From: Albidovulum sp. | Lineage (GTDB): Bacteria; Pseudomonadota; Alphaproteobacteria; Rhodobacterales; Rhodobacteraceae | Direction of reading: 5' to 3' | Assembly: GCF_008933605.1 (NCBI RefSeq) | Contig: NZ_WBUS01000004.1 | Location: 1-54,644, forward strand | DNA: 54,644 nucleotides | Shown: in pieces, positions 40,202 to 48,215 of the stretch | Numbering within the stretch: position 1 is the stretch's first letter | How the letters are laid out: each line of letters begins with the position of its first letter | The notes under the pieces: model-generated | What the model saw: the letters and a program-made list of their open reading frames with translations, nothing else | Told to the model about the DNA's origin: nothing | Database searches by the model: none | Made by a program: the position numbers and the translations under genes

Positions 40202-42925
40202 TCACCGGGCGGGTTGGGTTGCGGCTTCGGCCTTGGCCCGGCCGCGCTCGATGGCGTGGAGCAATCCGCCCGGCCGCGTGTAGACGGCCCAGGTGATGGC
40301 AAGGCAGAGCACGTAGAAGCCGAGGAACAGCCACAGCGCGCCGATCGGGCTGCCGGTCACGGCGATGGACGAGCCGTAGGCCTTGGGGATGAAGAAGCCG
40401 CCATAGGCCCCGATGGCGCTGGTGAAGGCGATGATCCCGCTCGATTCCATGGCGATCTGCCGCGCCCGGTCGGTACCGGTAAGTTTCGGCATCAGGCGTG
40501 GGACTTCGCGGCCCATGATCACGGGGATCATCTGGAAGGTCGAGGCATTGCCGACCCCGGTGAAGAAGAACAGCGCCATGAAGCCCGCGAAGAACCCGGC
40601 GAAGCTGCCCGCCTGGAGCGAGAAGATCACCGCCAGCACCGAGGCGATCATGCCCGCGAAGACCCAGAAGGTGACCCGTCCGCCGCCAAAGCGGTCCGCG
40701 ACCCAGCCCGTGCCCGCGCGGCTCAGCGCGCCGACCAGGGGGCCGAGGAAGACGTATTGCAGGGCGTTCACATCGGGGAAGGCGATCTTCGACAGAAGCG
40801 GGAAGCCCGCCGAGTAGCCGATGAAGCTGCCGAAGGTGCCGATATAGAGAACACACATCAGCCAGTTGTGCGTGCGGCTGAAGATCACCGACTGCTGGGC
40901 AAAGCTGGCCTTGGTGTCGGCGATGTCATTCATGCCCACCCAGGCCGCGATCGTGGACGCCAGGATGAACGGCACCCAAATGAAGCCCGCGTTCTGCATC
41001 CAGAGCTGGCCGCCGTCCGACAGCTGCTGCGGGGCGCCGCCCATGGCGCCGAAGACGCCCATGGTGATGACGACCGGCACGAGGAACTGCATGACGCTGA
41101 CGCCGAGGTTGCCAAGGCCCGCGTTCAGCGCCAGCGCGTGGCCCTTCTCGGCCTTGGGGAAGAAGTAGCCGATATTAGCCATGGACGAGGCGAAGTTGGC
41201 CCCGCCCAGACCGCAGAGCAGCGCGAGTGTCAGGAAGATGAAGTAGGGTGTCTCGGGATTCTGCACGGCAGAGCCGATGCCGATGGCCGGCAGCAGAAGC
41301 GAGACGGTCGAGAGTGTCGTCCAGAGGCGCCCGCCGAAGATCGGCACCATGAAGCCGTAGAAGATGCGCAGCGTCGCGCCTGACAGGGCCGGCAGGGCGG
41401 CGAGCCAGAAGAGCTGGTCCGGATTGAAGTCGAACCCGATGGCAGGCAGACGCGCCACGACCATCGACCAGACCATCCAGACCGAGAAGGCCAGCAGCAG
41501 CGCCGGGATCGAGATCCAGAGGTTGCGCCGTGCCACGGCACGCCCCTTTTCTTCCCAGAACACCGGATCCTCCGGGCGCCAGTCTTCGAGCACGCGCGGC
41601 ATCTCGGTCTTGCCGGGAACGTGGATCTCTTGCATCTCGGGCAGCGCCGGCAGCTGGTCGAGCTCCACGCCGCGCGCCTTGCGTTCCATCGCCCGGATCG
41701 CCAGATGCATCCAGCCGAGCGCGATCGCGACAAGGCTGAAGAGGATCACGAAGCAGGACGTGTAGATCCCCGTCAGGTCGAGCGCGGCGCCGAAGACGAT
41801 GGGCAGGAAGAAGCCGCCGAGACCTCCGATCATGCCGACAAGGCCGCCAACGGCGCCGACATGCTTCGGATAGTAGACCGGGATGTGCTTGAAGACGGCC
41901 GCCTTGCCGAGGCTCATGAAGAAGCCGAGCGCGAAGAGGACGATGACGAAGGGCCAGAGACCCATTTCCGTGGAGAAGGAGATCGGGCCATCCCGGCCCT
42001 GGATGACGTATTCCGTGGGCGGGTAGGACAGCATGAAGAGGAAGATCAGGCTGAAGCCGAAGGTCCAGTACATGACCTGCCGTGCGCCGAACTTGTCGGA
42101 AAGATGCCCGCCATAGGCGCGAAACAGCGAGGCCGACAGGCTGAACGAAGCCGCCGCCATGCCCGCCGTCTTCACGTCGACGCCATAGACGTCGATCAGG
42201 TAGTGCGGCATCCACAGCGCCAGCGCCACGAAGGCGCCGAAGACGAAGAAGTAGTAGAGCGAGAAGCGCCAGACCTGGAGGTTCTTCAGCGGCGCGAACT
42301 GCTGGGCGAGCGAAGGCGCCTTTGTCCCGGTCCTGCGCCGTTCGACCAGTTCCGGGTCATCCTTGGCAAACAGGAAGAAGAGCACACCGATGATGGCCAG
42401 CCCCGCCGCCCAGACATAGGCCACGCCGTGCCAGCCGTAGGCGACCATGACGAAGGGCGCGACGAACTTGGTGACCGCGGCCCCGACGTTGCCCGCACCG
42501 AATATGCCGAGCGCCGTGCCCTGGCGGCCCGCGTCGTACCAGCGGCTCACATAGGCAACGCCGATGATGAACGACCCGCCTGCCAGCCCGATGCCAAGCG
42601 CCGCGATCAGGTACATGACGTAGCTGTGTGCCAGCGTCAGCGCCCAGGTCGCGAGGGCAGTGAGGATCATCTGCGCGGAGAACACCAGCCGCCCGCCGTA
42701 TTTCTCGGTCCACACGCCGAGAAACAGCCGGGTGATCGAGCCGGTCAGGATCGGCGTTGCCACCAGCAGGCCGAACTGGGTGTCGTTCAGTCCGAGCTCT
42801 GCCTTGATGGCCACACCGATGATCGAGAATATCGTCCACACTGCGAAACAGGCGGTGAAGGCGATCGTGCTCAAGCCGAGGGCGCGGTTCTGGTCCGCGC
42901 GAGAGGCTGTGGCAACGGTCTGCAT
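40202..42925 (-). CDS. narK: Fused NarK1-NarK2 nitrate/nitrite transporter
   Basis: A 907-residue protein made of two complete 12-helix MFS nitrate transporters. The first half (about 1-430) has the nitrate signatures ALGIFGAGNVGAAVTKF and AVGGLVGMIGGLGGFFLPI; the second (about 470-907) has LALNAGLGNLGVSVMQF and SAIGAYGGFFIPKAYG. A charged linker (about 430-480, KARGVELDQLPALPEMQEIHVPGK) joins them. In Paracoccus the same fusion couples an H+-nitrate symporter (NarK1) to a nitrate/nitrite antiporter (NarK2). CAGGAG precedes the ATG. It heads the nar operon, divergent from a Crp/Fnr regulator. Confidence 0.95.
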   Translation of the reverse strand: MQTVATASRADQNRALGLSTIAFTACFAVWTIFSIIGVAIKAELGLNDTQFGLLVATPILTGSITRLFLGVWTEKYGGRLVFSAQMILTALATWALTLAHSYVMYLIAALGIGLAGGSFIIGVAYVSRWYDAGRQGTALGIFGAGNVGAAVTKFVAPFVMVAYGWHGVAYVWAAGLAIIGVLFFLFAKDDPELVERRRTGTKAPSLAQQFAPLKNLQVWRFSLYYFFVFGAFVALALWMPHYLIDVYGVDVKTAGMAAASFSLSASLFRAYGGHLSDKFGARQVMYWTFGFSLIFLFMLSYPPTEYVIQGRDGPISFSTEMGLWPFVIVLFALGFFMSLGKAAVFKHIPVYYPKHVGAVGGLVGMIGGLGGFFLPIVFGAALDLTGIYTSCFVILFSLVAIALGWMHLAIRAMERKARGVELDQLPALPEMQEIHVPGKTEMPRVLEDWRPEDPVFWEEKGRAVARRNLWISIPALLLAFSVWMVWSMVVARLPAIGFDFNPDQLFWLAALPALSGATLRIFYGFMVPIFGGRLWTTLSTVSLLLPAIGIGSAVQNPETPYFIFLTLALLCGLGGANFASSMANIGYFFPKAEKGHALALNAGLGNLGVSVMQFLVPVVITMGVFGAMGGAPQQLSDGGQLWMQNAGFIWVPFILASTIAAWVGMNDIADTKASFAQQSVIFSRTHNWLMCVLYIGTFGSFIGYSAGFPLLSKIAFPDVNALQYVFLGPLVGALSRAGTGWVADRFGGGRVTFWVFAGMIASVLAVIFSLQAGSFAGFFAGFMALFFFTGVGNASTFQMIPVIMGREVPRLMPKLTGTDRARQIAMESSGIIAFTSAIGAYGGFFIPKAYGSSIAVTGSPIGALWLFLGFYVLCLAITWAVYTRPGGLLHAIERGRAKAEAATQPAR

Positions 42926-43005
42926 GGCGGTGGCTCCTGCAAGATTGGCTTTGCGTCCCCGTCGGGGATCGACGCCACACCTAGGAAGGCATCCGAGTCT
43001 GCAAT

Positions 43006-43019
43006 TTGATCTGGATCAT
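43006..43019. promoter_or_regulatory. FNR-type box upstream of narK (one mismatch)
   Basis: TTGAT-CTGG-ATCAT, one base off the FNR/NarR/NNR consensus TTGAT-N4-ATCAA. Its centre is about 88 bases upstream of the narK ATG, suited to activation of the nar operon under anoxia or nitrate. Which Crp/Fnr protein binds cannot be told from the sequence. Confidence 0.65.
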
Positions 43020-43042
43020 GGTTTGGGGGAAACCTCAACAAA

Positions 43043-43065
43043 ATAAATGACTTGCCATCATTTAT
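43043..43065. promoter_or_regulatory. AT-rich 8-bp dyad between the two FNR boxes
   Basis: ATAAATGA and TCATTTAT form a perfect inverted repeat with a 7-base spacer. It sits in the AT-rich gap between narK and the Crp/Fnr gene and does not match the FNR consensus. It may be the operator of a second regulator or part of a promoter; the binding protein is unknown. Confidence 0.45.
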
Positions 43066-43098
43066 CAGCGCAATCGAATGCTTATGTCATCCGGGCAA

Positions 43099-43112
43099 TT
43101 GATCTTTATCAA
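43099..43112. promoter_or_regulatory. Perfect FNR-type box upstream of the Crp/Fnr gene
   Basis: TTGAT-CTTT-ATCAA matches the FNR consensus exactly. Its centre is about 55 bases before the ATG of the divergent Crp/Fnr gene and about 180 bases from narK. Autoregulation or FnrL control of the regulator gene is the simplest reading. Confidence 0.7.
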
Positions 43113-43159
43113 GCATTGCCTGAAAATGGGTACGATCAGGTAACTTGGCGGACGATCGG

Positions 43160-43858
43160 ATGCCCGAGCGCGAGTATCAAGAAATCCGGCAGTTGCACCT
43201 GTTCGAAGCCATGGCCGAGGACAACTTCGCCACGCTCATGCGCGGCGCCTTCGTGCAGACCTTCCCGCCCATGGTGGAACTGATCACCGAAGGCGATCCG
43301 AGCGATTTCCTGCATGTCGTCCTGTCGGGCTCCGTCGATCTCTTCGCCACCTGGAACGACCGGGAAACCAGCATGGTGACGGTGCGACCCGTCTCCACCT
43401 TCATCCTGGCTGCGACGGTGCTGGACGCGCCATATCTGATGTCGGCGCGCACACTCGAGAAAAGCCGGATCGCGCTGATCCCGAGCCGGGAGGTCCGCGC
43501 CGTCTTCGATGTCGACATCGGCTTTGCCCGCGCCATCGTCGCCGAACTGGCACAATGCTACCGGTCGGTCATCAAGGTGCAGAAGGACCTGAAGCTGCGC
43601 ACATCGACGGAACGGCTTGCGAATTACCTCTTGCGGGCGCAGGCCCGGGCTGGCCAGGGGGAGGACTTCGACCTCGATTTCGAGAAACGCCGGCTCGCTT
43701 CCGTTCTCGGCATGACGCCCGAACACCTGAGTCGCGCCTTCAGGGGGTTGCAGTCCCACGGCGTCGTGGCCCAGGGCAGCCGGATCCGGATCGCCGACAG
43801 AGCGAAGCTCGAGCGCTATGCCCGGCCCAGCGCCCTGATCGACGATACCACTTCCTGA
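43160..43858 (+). CDS. Crp/Fnr-family transcriptional regulator (NarR/NNR-like, no Fe-S cysteines)
   Basis: A 232-residue regulator: cyclic-nucleotide-binding-like domain (about 10-125), a long dimer helix (ARAIVAELAQCYRSVIKVQKDLKLRTSTERLANYLL) and a C-terminal winged HTH with RRLASVLGMTPEHLSRAFRGLQSHGV. The N-terminal cysteine group of oxygen-sensing FNR is missing; the only cysteine lies in the dimer helix. In Paracoccus, NarR, of this type, activates narKGHJI in response to nitrate or nitrite, which suits the divergent position. NNR-like NO sensing is the alternative. The start at 43160 has GGCGGA 7 bases upstream; TTG 43145 is less likely. Confidence 0.87.
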   Translation: MPEREYQEIRQLHLFEAMAEDNFATLMRGAFVQTFPPMVELITEGDPSDFLHVVLSGSVDLFATWNDRETSMVTVRPVSTFILAATVLDAPYLMSARTLEKSRIALIPSREVRAVFDVDIGFARAIVAELAQCYRSVIKVQKDLKLRTSTERLANYLLRAQARAGQGEDFDLDFEKRRLASVLGMTPEHLSRAFRGLQSHGVVAQGSRIRIADRAKLERYARPSALIDDTTS

Positions 43859-43993
43859 GAAGGGGACAGGTCAAACCCATGCCCGGCGCCGCCGGAGAGC
43901 CCACCCTTGCGACGGAGGCCGTCGAAGAGGACGTGAGCCTCGTGTGATCCGACTGCCGTCCCTCGCCGAAATGCACGCGCTTCGGTCGGATCT

Positions 43994-44704
43994 TCAGGCC
44001 GATGCCCGCAGCTTCTGCGCCGGTGGCGGCGCGTATCCGCCAAGCCGTGAGGTACGAAGTCCAAGACCGACCATCGCCTCGGCCAATCGAACCGCGCAGG
44101 AAACGCCGTCCAGCACCGGCAGCCCGTGTTCGGTCGAAAGCCGGCCGGCGAGGTCAGCCATTCCGGCACAGCCCAGAACGATCGCTTCGGCCCGGTCTTC
44201 CTGGACCGCGCGGCCGATCTCGGCGCTGATCCGGTTGCAGGCATCGGAGCCCGGATGCTCCAGTTCCAGTACCGCCACCTCCGACGACCGGACGCGGGCG
44301 CAGCGGCTGGCAAGGCCGTACTTGTGCAGGTTGTGTTCCAGCGCGGGAACCGACCGGGCCAGCGTCGTCACCACGGAGAACTTGTTCGCGATCAGCGACG
44401 CGAAGTGATAGGCCGCCTCGCCGATGCCGATCACGGGCCGCTCGGTCAGGCACCGCGCGGCGTCGAGACCGGTGTCGTCGAAGCAGGCGATGATCACCGC
44501 GTCAAACCCGGGCGTGGTCTGGATGAGGGTCAGAAGGCCGGGCACGCTCAGCGCCTCGTCGTAGTAGCCTTCGATGGACACCGGCCCGCTGGCCGGGTTC
44601 AGCGCGATCACTTCCGTCTCCGGGCTGGCGGCGCCGCGCGCCGCGCTGCCGATCTTTGCCGTCATCGAGGCGGTGGTGTTGGGGTTGATCACCAGCAGGC
44701 GCAT
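43994..44704 (-). CDS. Aspartate/glutamate/hydantoin racemase family protein
   Basis: A 236-residue protein that opens MRLLVINPNTTASMT, the characteristic start of hydantoin racemases. The two catalytic cysteines of the fold are Cys74 (IIACFDDTGLDAA) and Cys179 (IVLGCAGMADLA), supporting a two-base racemase of 5-substituted hydantoins or a related allantoin/maleate-isomerase-like activity. It is the last gene of the second Liv-type operon, one base after livF. With the hydantoinase-like genes 25 kb away it suggests use of racemic hydantoins, but no hydantoinase is adjacent here. Confidence 0.85.
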   Translation of the reverse strand: MRLLVINPNTTASMTAKIGSAARGAASPETEVIALNPASGPVSIEGYYDEALSVPGLLTLIQTTPGFDAVIIACFDDTGLDAARCLTERPVIGIGEAAYHFASLIANKFSVVTTLARSVPALEHNLHKYGLASRCARVRSSEVAVLELEHPGSDACNRISAEIGRAVQEDRAEAIVLGCAGMADLAGRLSTEHGLPVLDGVSCAVRLAEAMVGLGLRTSRLGGYAPPPAQKLRASA

Positions 44705-44705
44705 T

Positions 44706-45458
44706 TCACAGCTCCCCGCCGAGGTAGGCGGCCTTGATCCGGTCGTCGTGCATGAGGTCCTTCGAGTTGCCGGACAGGACGACCTGACCCGTCGACAAGG
44801 CATAGGCGCGGTTCGAGATCGACAGAGCCATCCGGCTGTTCTGTTCGACGAGGAGGACCGACACGCCTTCGTCGTGGCTGATCGCCACGATGGCCCGGGC
44901 GATGTCCTGCACCAGCTTCGGCGCGATGCCCAGGGAGGGCTCGTCGAGGAGGAGGAGTTTCGGCTTCGCCATCAGCGCGCGGCCGATCACCATCATCTGC
45001 TGCTCACCGCCCGAAAGCGTGCTGGCCTGCTGGCTGAAGCGTTCCTTCAGCCGCGGGAAGCGGGTCAGGACGCTTTCCAGCGTCTGCTCGATCCCCTGCT
45101 TGTCGGTGCGGGTGAAGGCGCCCATCAGGAGGTTGTCCTTCACGCTCATCAGCGGAAAGACGCGGCGGCCTTCCGGCACCATGGCGATGCCGCGCCTGAC
45201 GATCTCGGCCGCCGGGCGCCCGTCGATCCGGTCGCCGAGATAGCTGATCGTGCCGGACTTGATCTTGCGAAGGCCGGTGATGGCGCGGAGGATCGAGGAT
45301 TTCCCCGCCCCGTTCGCGCCGATCAGGGCGACCGTCTCGCCCTCCATCAGCTCGATGGAGACGCCTTTCAGCGCAAAGACGTGGTCATAGTAGAGCTCGA
45401 CATTCTCGAAGCTCAGCATCTTCCGGGCCGGCTCGGTCCTGGTGGCGGTCTGGCTCAT
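44706..45458 (-). CDS. livF: Liv-type ABC transporter ATP-binding protein (LivF family), second system
   Basis: A 250-residue ATPase with Walker A GANGAGKSS (47-55), PEGR in the Q-loop region, signature STLSGGEQQMM and Walker B LLLLDEPSLGIAP. The first 15 residues (MSQTATRTEPARKML) are an extra polar leader. It lies 3 bases from livG and 1 base from the racemase gene, so all are co-transcribed. Works with LivG at the inner membrane. Confidence 0.9.
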   Translation of the reverse strand: MSQTATRTEPARKMLSFENVELYYDHVFALKGVSIELMEGETVALIGANGAGKSSILRAITGLRKIKSGTISYLGDRIDGRPAAEIVRRGIAMVPEGRRVFPLMSVKDNLLMGAFTRTDKQGIEQTLESVLTRFPRLKERFSQQASTLSGGEQQMMVIGRALMAKPKLLLLDEPSLGIAPKLVQDIARAIVAISHDEGVSVLLVEQNSRMALSISNRAYALSTGQVVLSGNSKDLMHDDRIKAAYLGGEL

Positions 45459-45461
45459 GTC

Positions 45462-46244
45462 TCACATCCCGATCGCGGCGTCTTCGCTGCCGAGGTAGGC
45501 CTCGATGACGCGGGGGTTGGCCTGGATTTCGGCGGGGCTGCCCTCGGCGATCTTCTCGCCAAAGTTGATGCAGACGATCCGGTCGGAAATCTTCATCACC
45601 GCCGGCATGTCGTGTTCCACGAGCAGCACGGTCAGGCCCCGTTCGTCGCGCAGGCGGCGGACGAGGGCGACCATGCGCATCGTCTCGTCATGGTTCATGC
45701 CCGCAAAGGGTTCGTCGAGGAGGATCACATCCGGGTGCGTGGCAAGGCCGATGGCCATGCCCAGCGCCCGCAGATGGCCTTGCGGCAGGTTCGATGCCGT
45801 CTCGTTGCGGATCGCCTGAAGCCCCAGGAAGTCGATGATGTCATCCGCCGACTTCCCAAATTCCGCCTCGTCCGCCTTGGCCTGGGCCGACCCGAAGAAG
45901 AAGCCGAGCAGCGAGGCCTTAGACCGCAGGTGGTGCGAGACGATGACGTTTTCGCGCACAGTCATCGACTTGAAGATCGTCGTCTCCTGGAAGGTCCGAA
46001 CCACCCCCATCCGCGCCACCTTGTGCGGCGGCAGGCCGGAGATCTTGGTGCCCTTGTAGATCACCTCGCCCGTGGTGGGCGTGACGAACCCGGCGATCTG
46101 CTTGAAAAGGGTGGACTTCCCCGCCCCGTTCGGCCCGATCACCGACAGGATCTCCTGCGGGGCGACGTCGAAGGTGATGTCGTTGTTGGCGGTCAGCCCG
46201 CCATAGCGCTTGGTGACGCCCTTGATCTGCAGGATCGGGGTCAT
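45462..46244 (-). CDS. livG: Liv-type ABC transporter ATP-binding protein (LivG family), second system
   Basis: A 260-residue ATPase: Walker A GPNGAGKST (37-45), LPQGHLRALGMA in the signature position, Walker B VILLDEPFAGMNHDE and LLVEHDMPAVMKISDRIVCIN. The signature motif (PQGHLR) departs from LSGGQ as in the other LivG of this window. The ATG overlaps the livM stop by four bases. Cargo probably a hydantoin, amide or amino-acid derivative, judged only from the racemase at the operon end. Confidence 0.9.
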   Translation of the reverse strand: MTPILQIKGVTKRYGGLTANNDITFDVAPQEILSVIGPNGAGKSTLFKQIAGFVTPTTGEVIYKGTKISGLPPHKVARMGVVRTFQETTIFKSMTVRENVIVSHHLRSKASLLGFFFGSAQAKADEAEFGKSADDIIDFLGLQAIRNETASNLPQGHLRALGMAIGLATHPDVILLDEPFAGMNHDETMRMVALVRRLRDERGLTVLLVEHDMPAVMKISDRIVCINFGEKIAEGSPAEIQANPRVIEAYLGSEDAAIGM

Positions 46245-47212
46245 TTGCGGCCGCCTTTCTTGTCAAGAAGGCTGAGGACGCCGTTGGGCAGGACCAGCAT
46301 CAAGGCGATCAGCGCGCCGGAGTAGATGAGAAGCTGATACTCCTTGGCGATGGAGAGAAGGTCCCAGCCGAAGTAGAGGAGCAGCGTGCCAAGCATGGGC
46401 CCGAAGACATAGCCGAGCCCGCCGAGGAAGCAGTAGAGCATGAAGTTCACGCTGTCCTGCACCACGAAGGAGGACGGGTAGATCGACTGCGAGATGGCGA
46501 CGAAGATCGCGCCAGCCAGCCCGCCGAAGAAGGAGGAGATGGCATAGGCCAGCACCCGGAGCATGGCGGTATTGACGCCGATCGAGGCCGAGAGTTCCTC
46601 GTTCTGTTGCAGCGACCGGCACAGATGGCCAAGGCGCGAATTCACGATGCGCCAGAGGACAAGGTAGGTCAGGACCATCAGCACGGTGGCCATCAGGTAG
46701 AAGGCGAGCTTCGGGTTCCCCAGCGTCGAGAAGTCGGGGATGATGGTCAGGCCGAAGAGCGACAGTTCGCCCGGCAGCGGGATCGAGGTGATCCCCTTGG
46801 CGCCGTTGGTGACGGGCAGCGCGAGGGCGGTCAGCCGGGCCACCTCGGTCAGGACCAGCGTGACCATGGCGAAGTAGACCCCGCGCAACCGCAGGATGGG
46901 CAGGCCGATCAGCACCGAAACGGCGGCGCAGAACAACCCTGCCAGCGGCAGCGTCAGCCAGAAGCTGACGCCGTATTGCGTGATAAGGATGGCCGAGACA
47001 TAGCCACCCGTAAGTGCATAGGCACCCTGGCCGATGTTGATCCGGCCGATGTAGAAGGTCAGCCAGACCCCGGCGGCGGCCACCGACAGAAGCGCGACCG
47101 AGGTGAGCGTGTAGTAGAAGTCCCAGCGCCCCGTCAGGTTGATGAACAGCGGCACGAGGACGAAGACGCCAAGCAGGAAGGCCAGGACGCCGGCAAGGCG
47201 GGTTGTGGACAT
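46241..47212 (-). CDS. livM: Liv-type ABC transporter permease (LivM family), second system
   Basis: A permease of 323 residues when started at ATG 47212, which has AAGGGG seven bases upstream; ATG 47251 (336 residues) is an in-frame alternative with a poorly spaced GAGG. Family elements are YIGRINIGQGAYALTGGYVSA, the segment LRGVYFAMVTLVLTEVARL and GLGYVFGPMLGTLLLYFGWD. About nine helices. Forms the pore with LivH. Confidence 0.88.
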   Translation of the reverse strand: MSTTRLAGVLAFLLGVFVLVPLFINLTGRWDFYYTLTSVALLSVAAAGVWLTFYIGRINIGQGAYALTGGYVSAILITQYGVSFWLTLPLAGLFCAAVSVLIGLPILRLRGVYFAMVTLVLTEVARLTALALPVTNGAKGITSIPLPGELSLFGLTIIPDFSTLGNPKLAFYLMATVLMVLTYLVLWRIVNSRLGHLCRSLQQNEELSASIGVNTAMLRVLAYAISSFFGGLAGAIFVAISQSIYPSSFVVQDSVNFMLYCFLGGLGYVFGPMLGTLLLYFGWDLLSIAKEYQLLIYSGALIALMLVLPNGVLSLLDKKGGRK

Positions 47213-47255
47213 CGGGCGGCCCCTTGCTATGGATTGCGTTTGAGCGGTCATGGCC

Positions 47256-48125
47256 TCAACCCCAGGGCTTGCCCATCAGGCCCTGCGGCCGGATGGCGAG
47301 GAAGACCATCAGCGAGGCGAAGATCACCAGATAGGTGATGTCGCCGTAGGCGGCCAGCACGGTCAGGCCGACGGATTCCATCATGCCCAGGATGAACCCG
47401 CCCGCGATGGCACCCGAAATGACACCGGCGCCGCCGATCATGATCATCAGGAAGGCCTTGACCGAGGTCGGCCCGCCCATCCCGAGGTTGATGCCGGTGA
47501 TCGTCACCAGAAGACCGCCGACGAGGCCCGCCAGCATCGCGCCGAGGGCGAAGCCGATCATCGAGTAGCGGTCGACATCGACCCCCATCAGCTGCGCGGC
47601 CATCCGGTCCTGGGCCAAGGCGCGCATGGCCCGGCCGGTGCGGGAATACTGCATGAACAGGATGAAGCCCACGATCAGCGCGACGGCGAGCACCGCGATC
47701 AGGATGCGGTCATAGGGCATGATGATCCGCATGTCCCAGTTCAACACGCCGTTCACGATCTTCGGCACCCCGCGCTGCTTTTCTCCGAACAGGAGCAGGA
47801 TCACCGCGTCCAGGAAGAAGGCGATCCCGGCGGCCAGAAGCATGGTGGATTCGTCCCGCTTCGATTTTCGGATGACCGGCCGGAACAGGAACTTCTCGAT
47901 CAGCGCCCCCATGACCGCCAGCACCACGGCCGAGGCGATCAGCCCCACGATGAACGGCAGGCCCAACTGGGCGACCACGGTATAGGTCACGAAGCCGCCG
48001 AAGACGTACATCTGCCCGTGGGCGAAGTTCAGCACGTTCATCAGCGAGAAGATCAGGGTCAGGCCCAGGGCAATCAGGGCGTATTGCGCGCCGAGATAGA
48101 GGCCGTTGGCAAGGATCTGTTCCAT
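47256..48125 (-). CDS. livH: Liv-type ABC transporter permease (LivH family), second system
   Basis: A 289-residue permease starting MEQILANGLYLGAQYALIALGLTLIFSLMNVLNFAHGQMYVFGGF. The start at 48125 is supported by AAGGA and by homology; longer frames have no membrane pattern. The usual LivH end VFLAIRPQGLMGKPWG is present. It follows the solute-binding gene after a hairpin-bearing 90-base gap and precedes livM closely. Confidence 0.9.
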   Translation of the reverse strand: MEQILANGLYLGAQYALIALGLTLIFSLMNVLNFAHGQMYVFGGFVTYTVVAQLGLPFIVGLIASAVVLAVMGALIEKFLFRPVIRKSKRDESTMLLAAGIAFFLDAVILLLFGEKQRGVPKIVNGVLNWDMRIIMPYDRILIAVLAVALIVGFILFMQYSRTGRAMRALAQDRMAAQLMGVDVDRYSMIGFALGAMLAGLVGGLLVTITGINLGMGGPTSVKAFLMIMIGGAGVISGAIAGGFILGMMESVGLTVLAAYGDITYLVIFASLMVFLAIRPQGLMGKPWG

Positions 48126-48153
48126 CGGGGGGTCCTTTGCGACACAGAAAGCG

Positions 48154-48186
48154 GGGCCCGAGCCGGGAAGAGAACAACCCGGGCCC
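48154..48186 (-). terminator. Intercistronic hairpin between livJ and livH of the second system
   Basis: GGGCCCG pairs with CGGGCCC across a 19-base loop that can partly pair internally. It sits between the binding-protein stop and the permease start, like the hairpin after dctP, and lacks a T tract. Probable message stabiliser or attenuator giving excess binding protein. Confidence 0.45.
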
Positions 48187-48215
48187 TGCATCGGACACTG
48201 AAGGATCGTCAGGCC

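Noticed and set aside
38290-40296. A 668-codon open frame on the plus strand inside narG
   Set aside because: Antisense shadow of narG, which has all cofactor ligands; no motif in the plus-strand translation.
43160-43858. Calling the divergent Crp/Fnr gene fnr
   Set aside because: The N-terminal cysteines needed for the oxygen-sensing 4Fe-4S cluster are absent.
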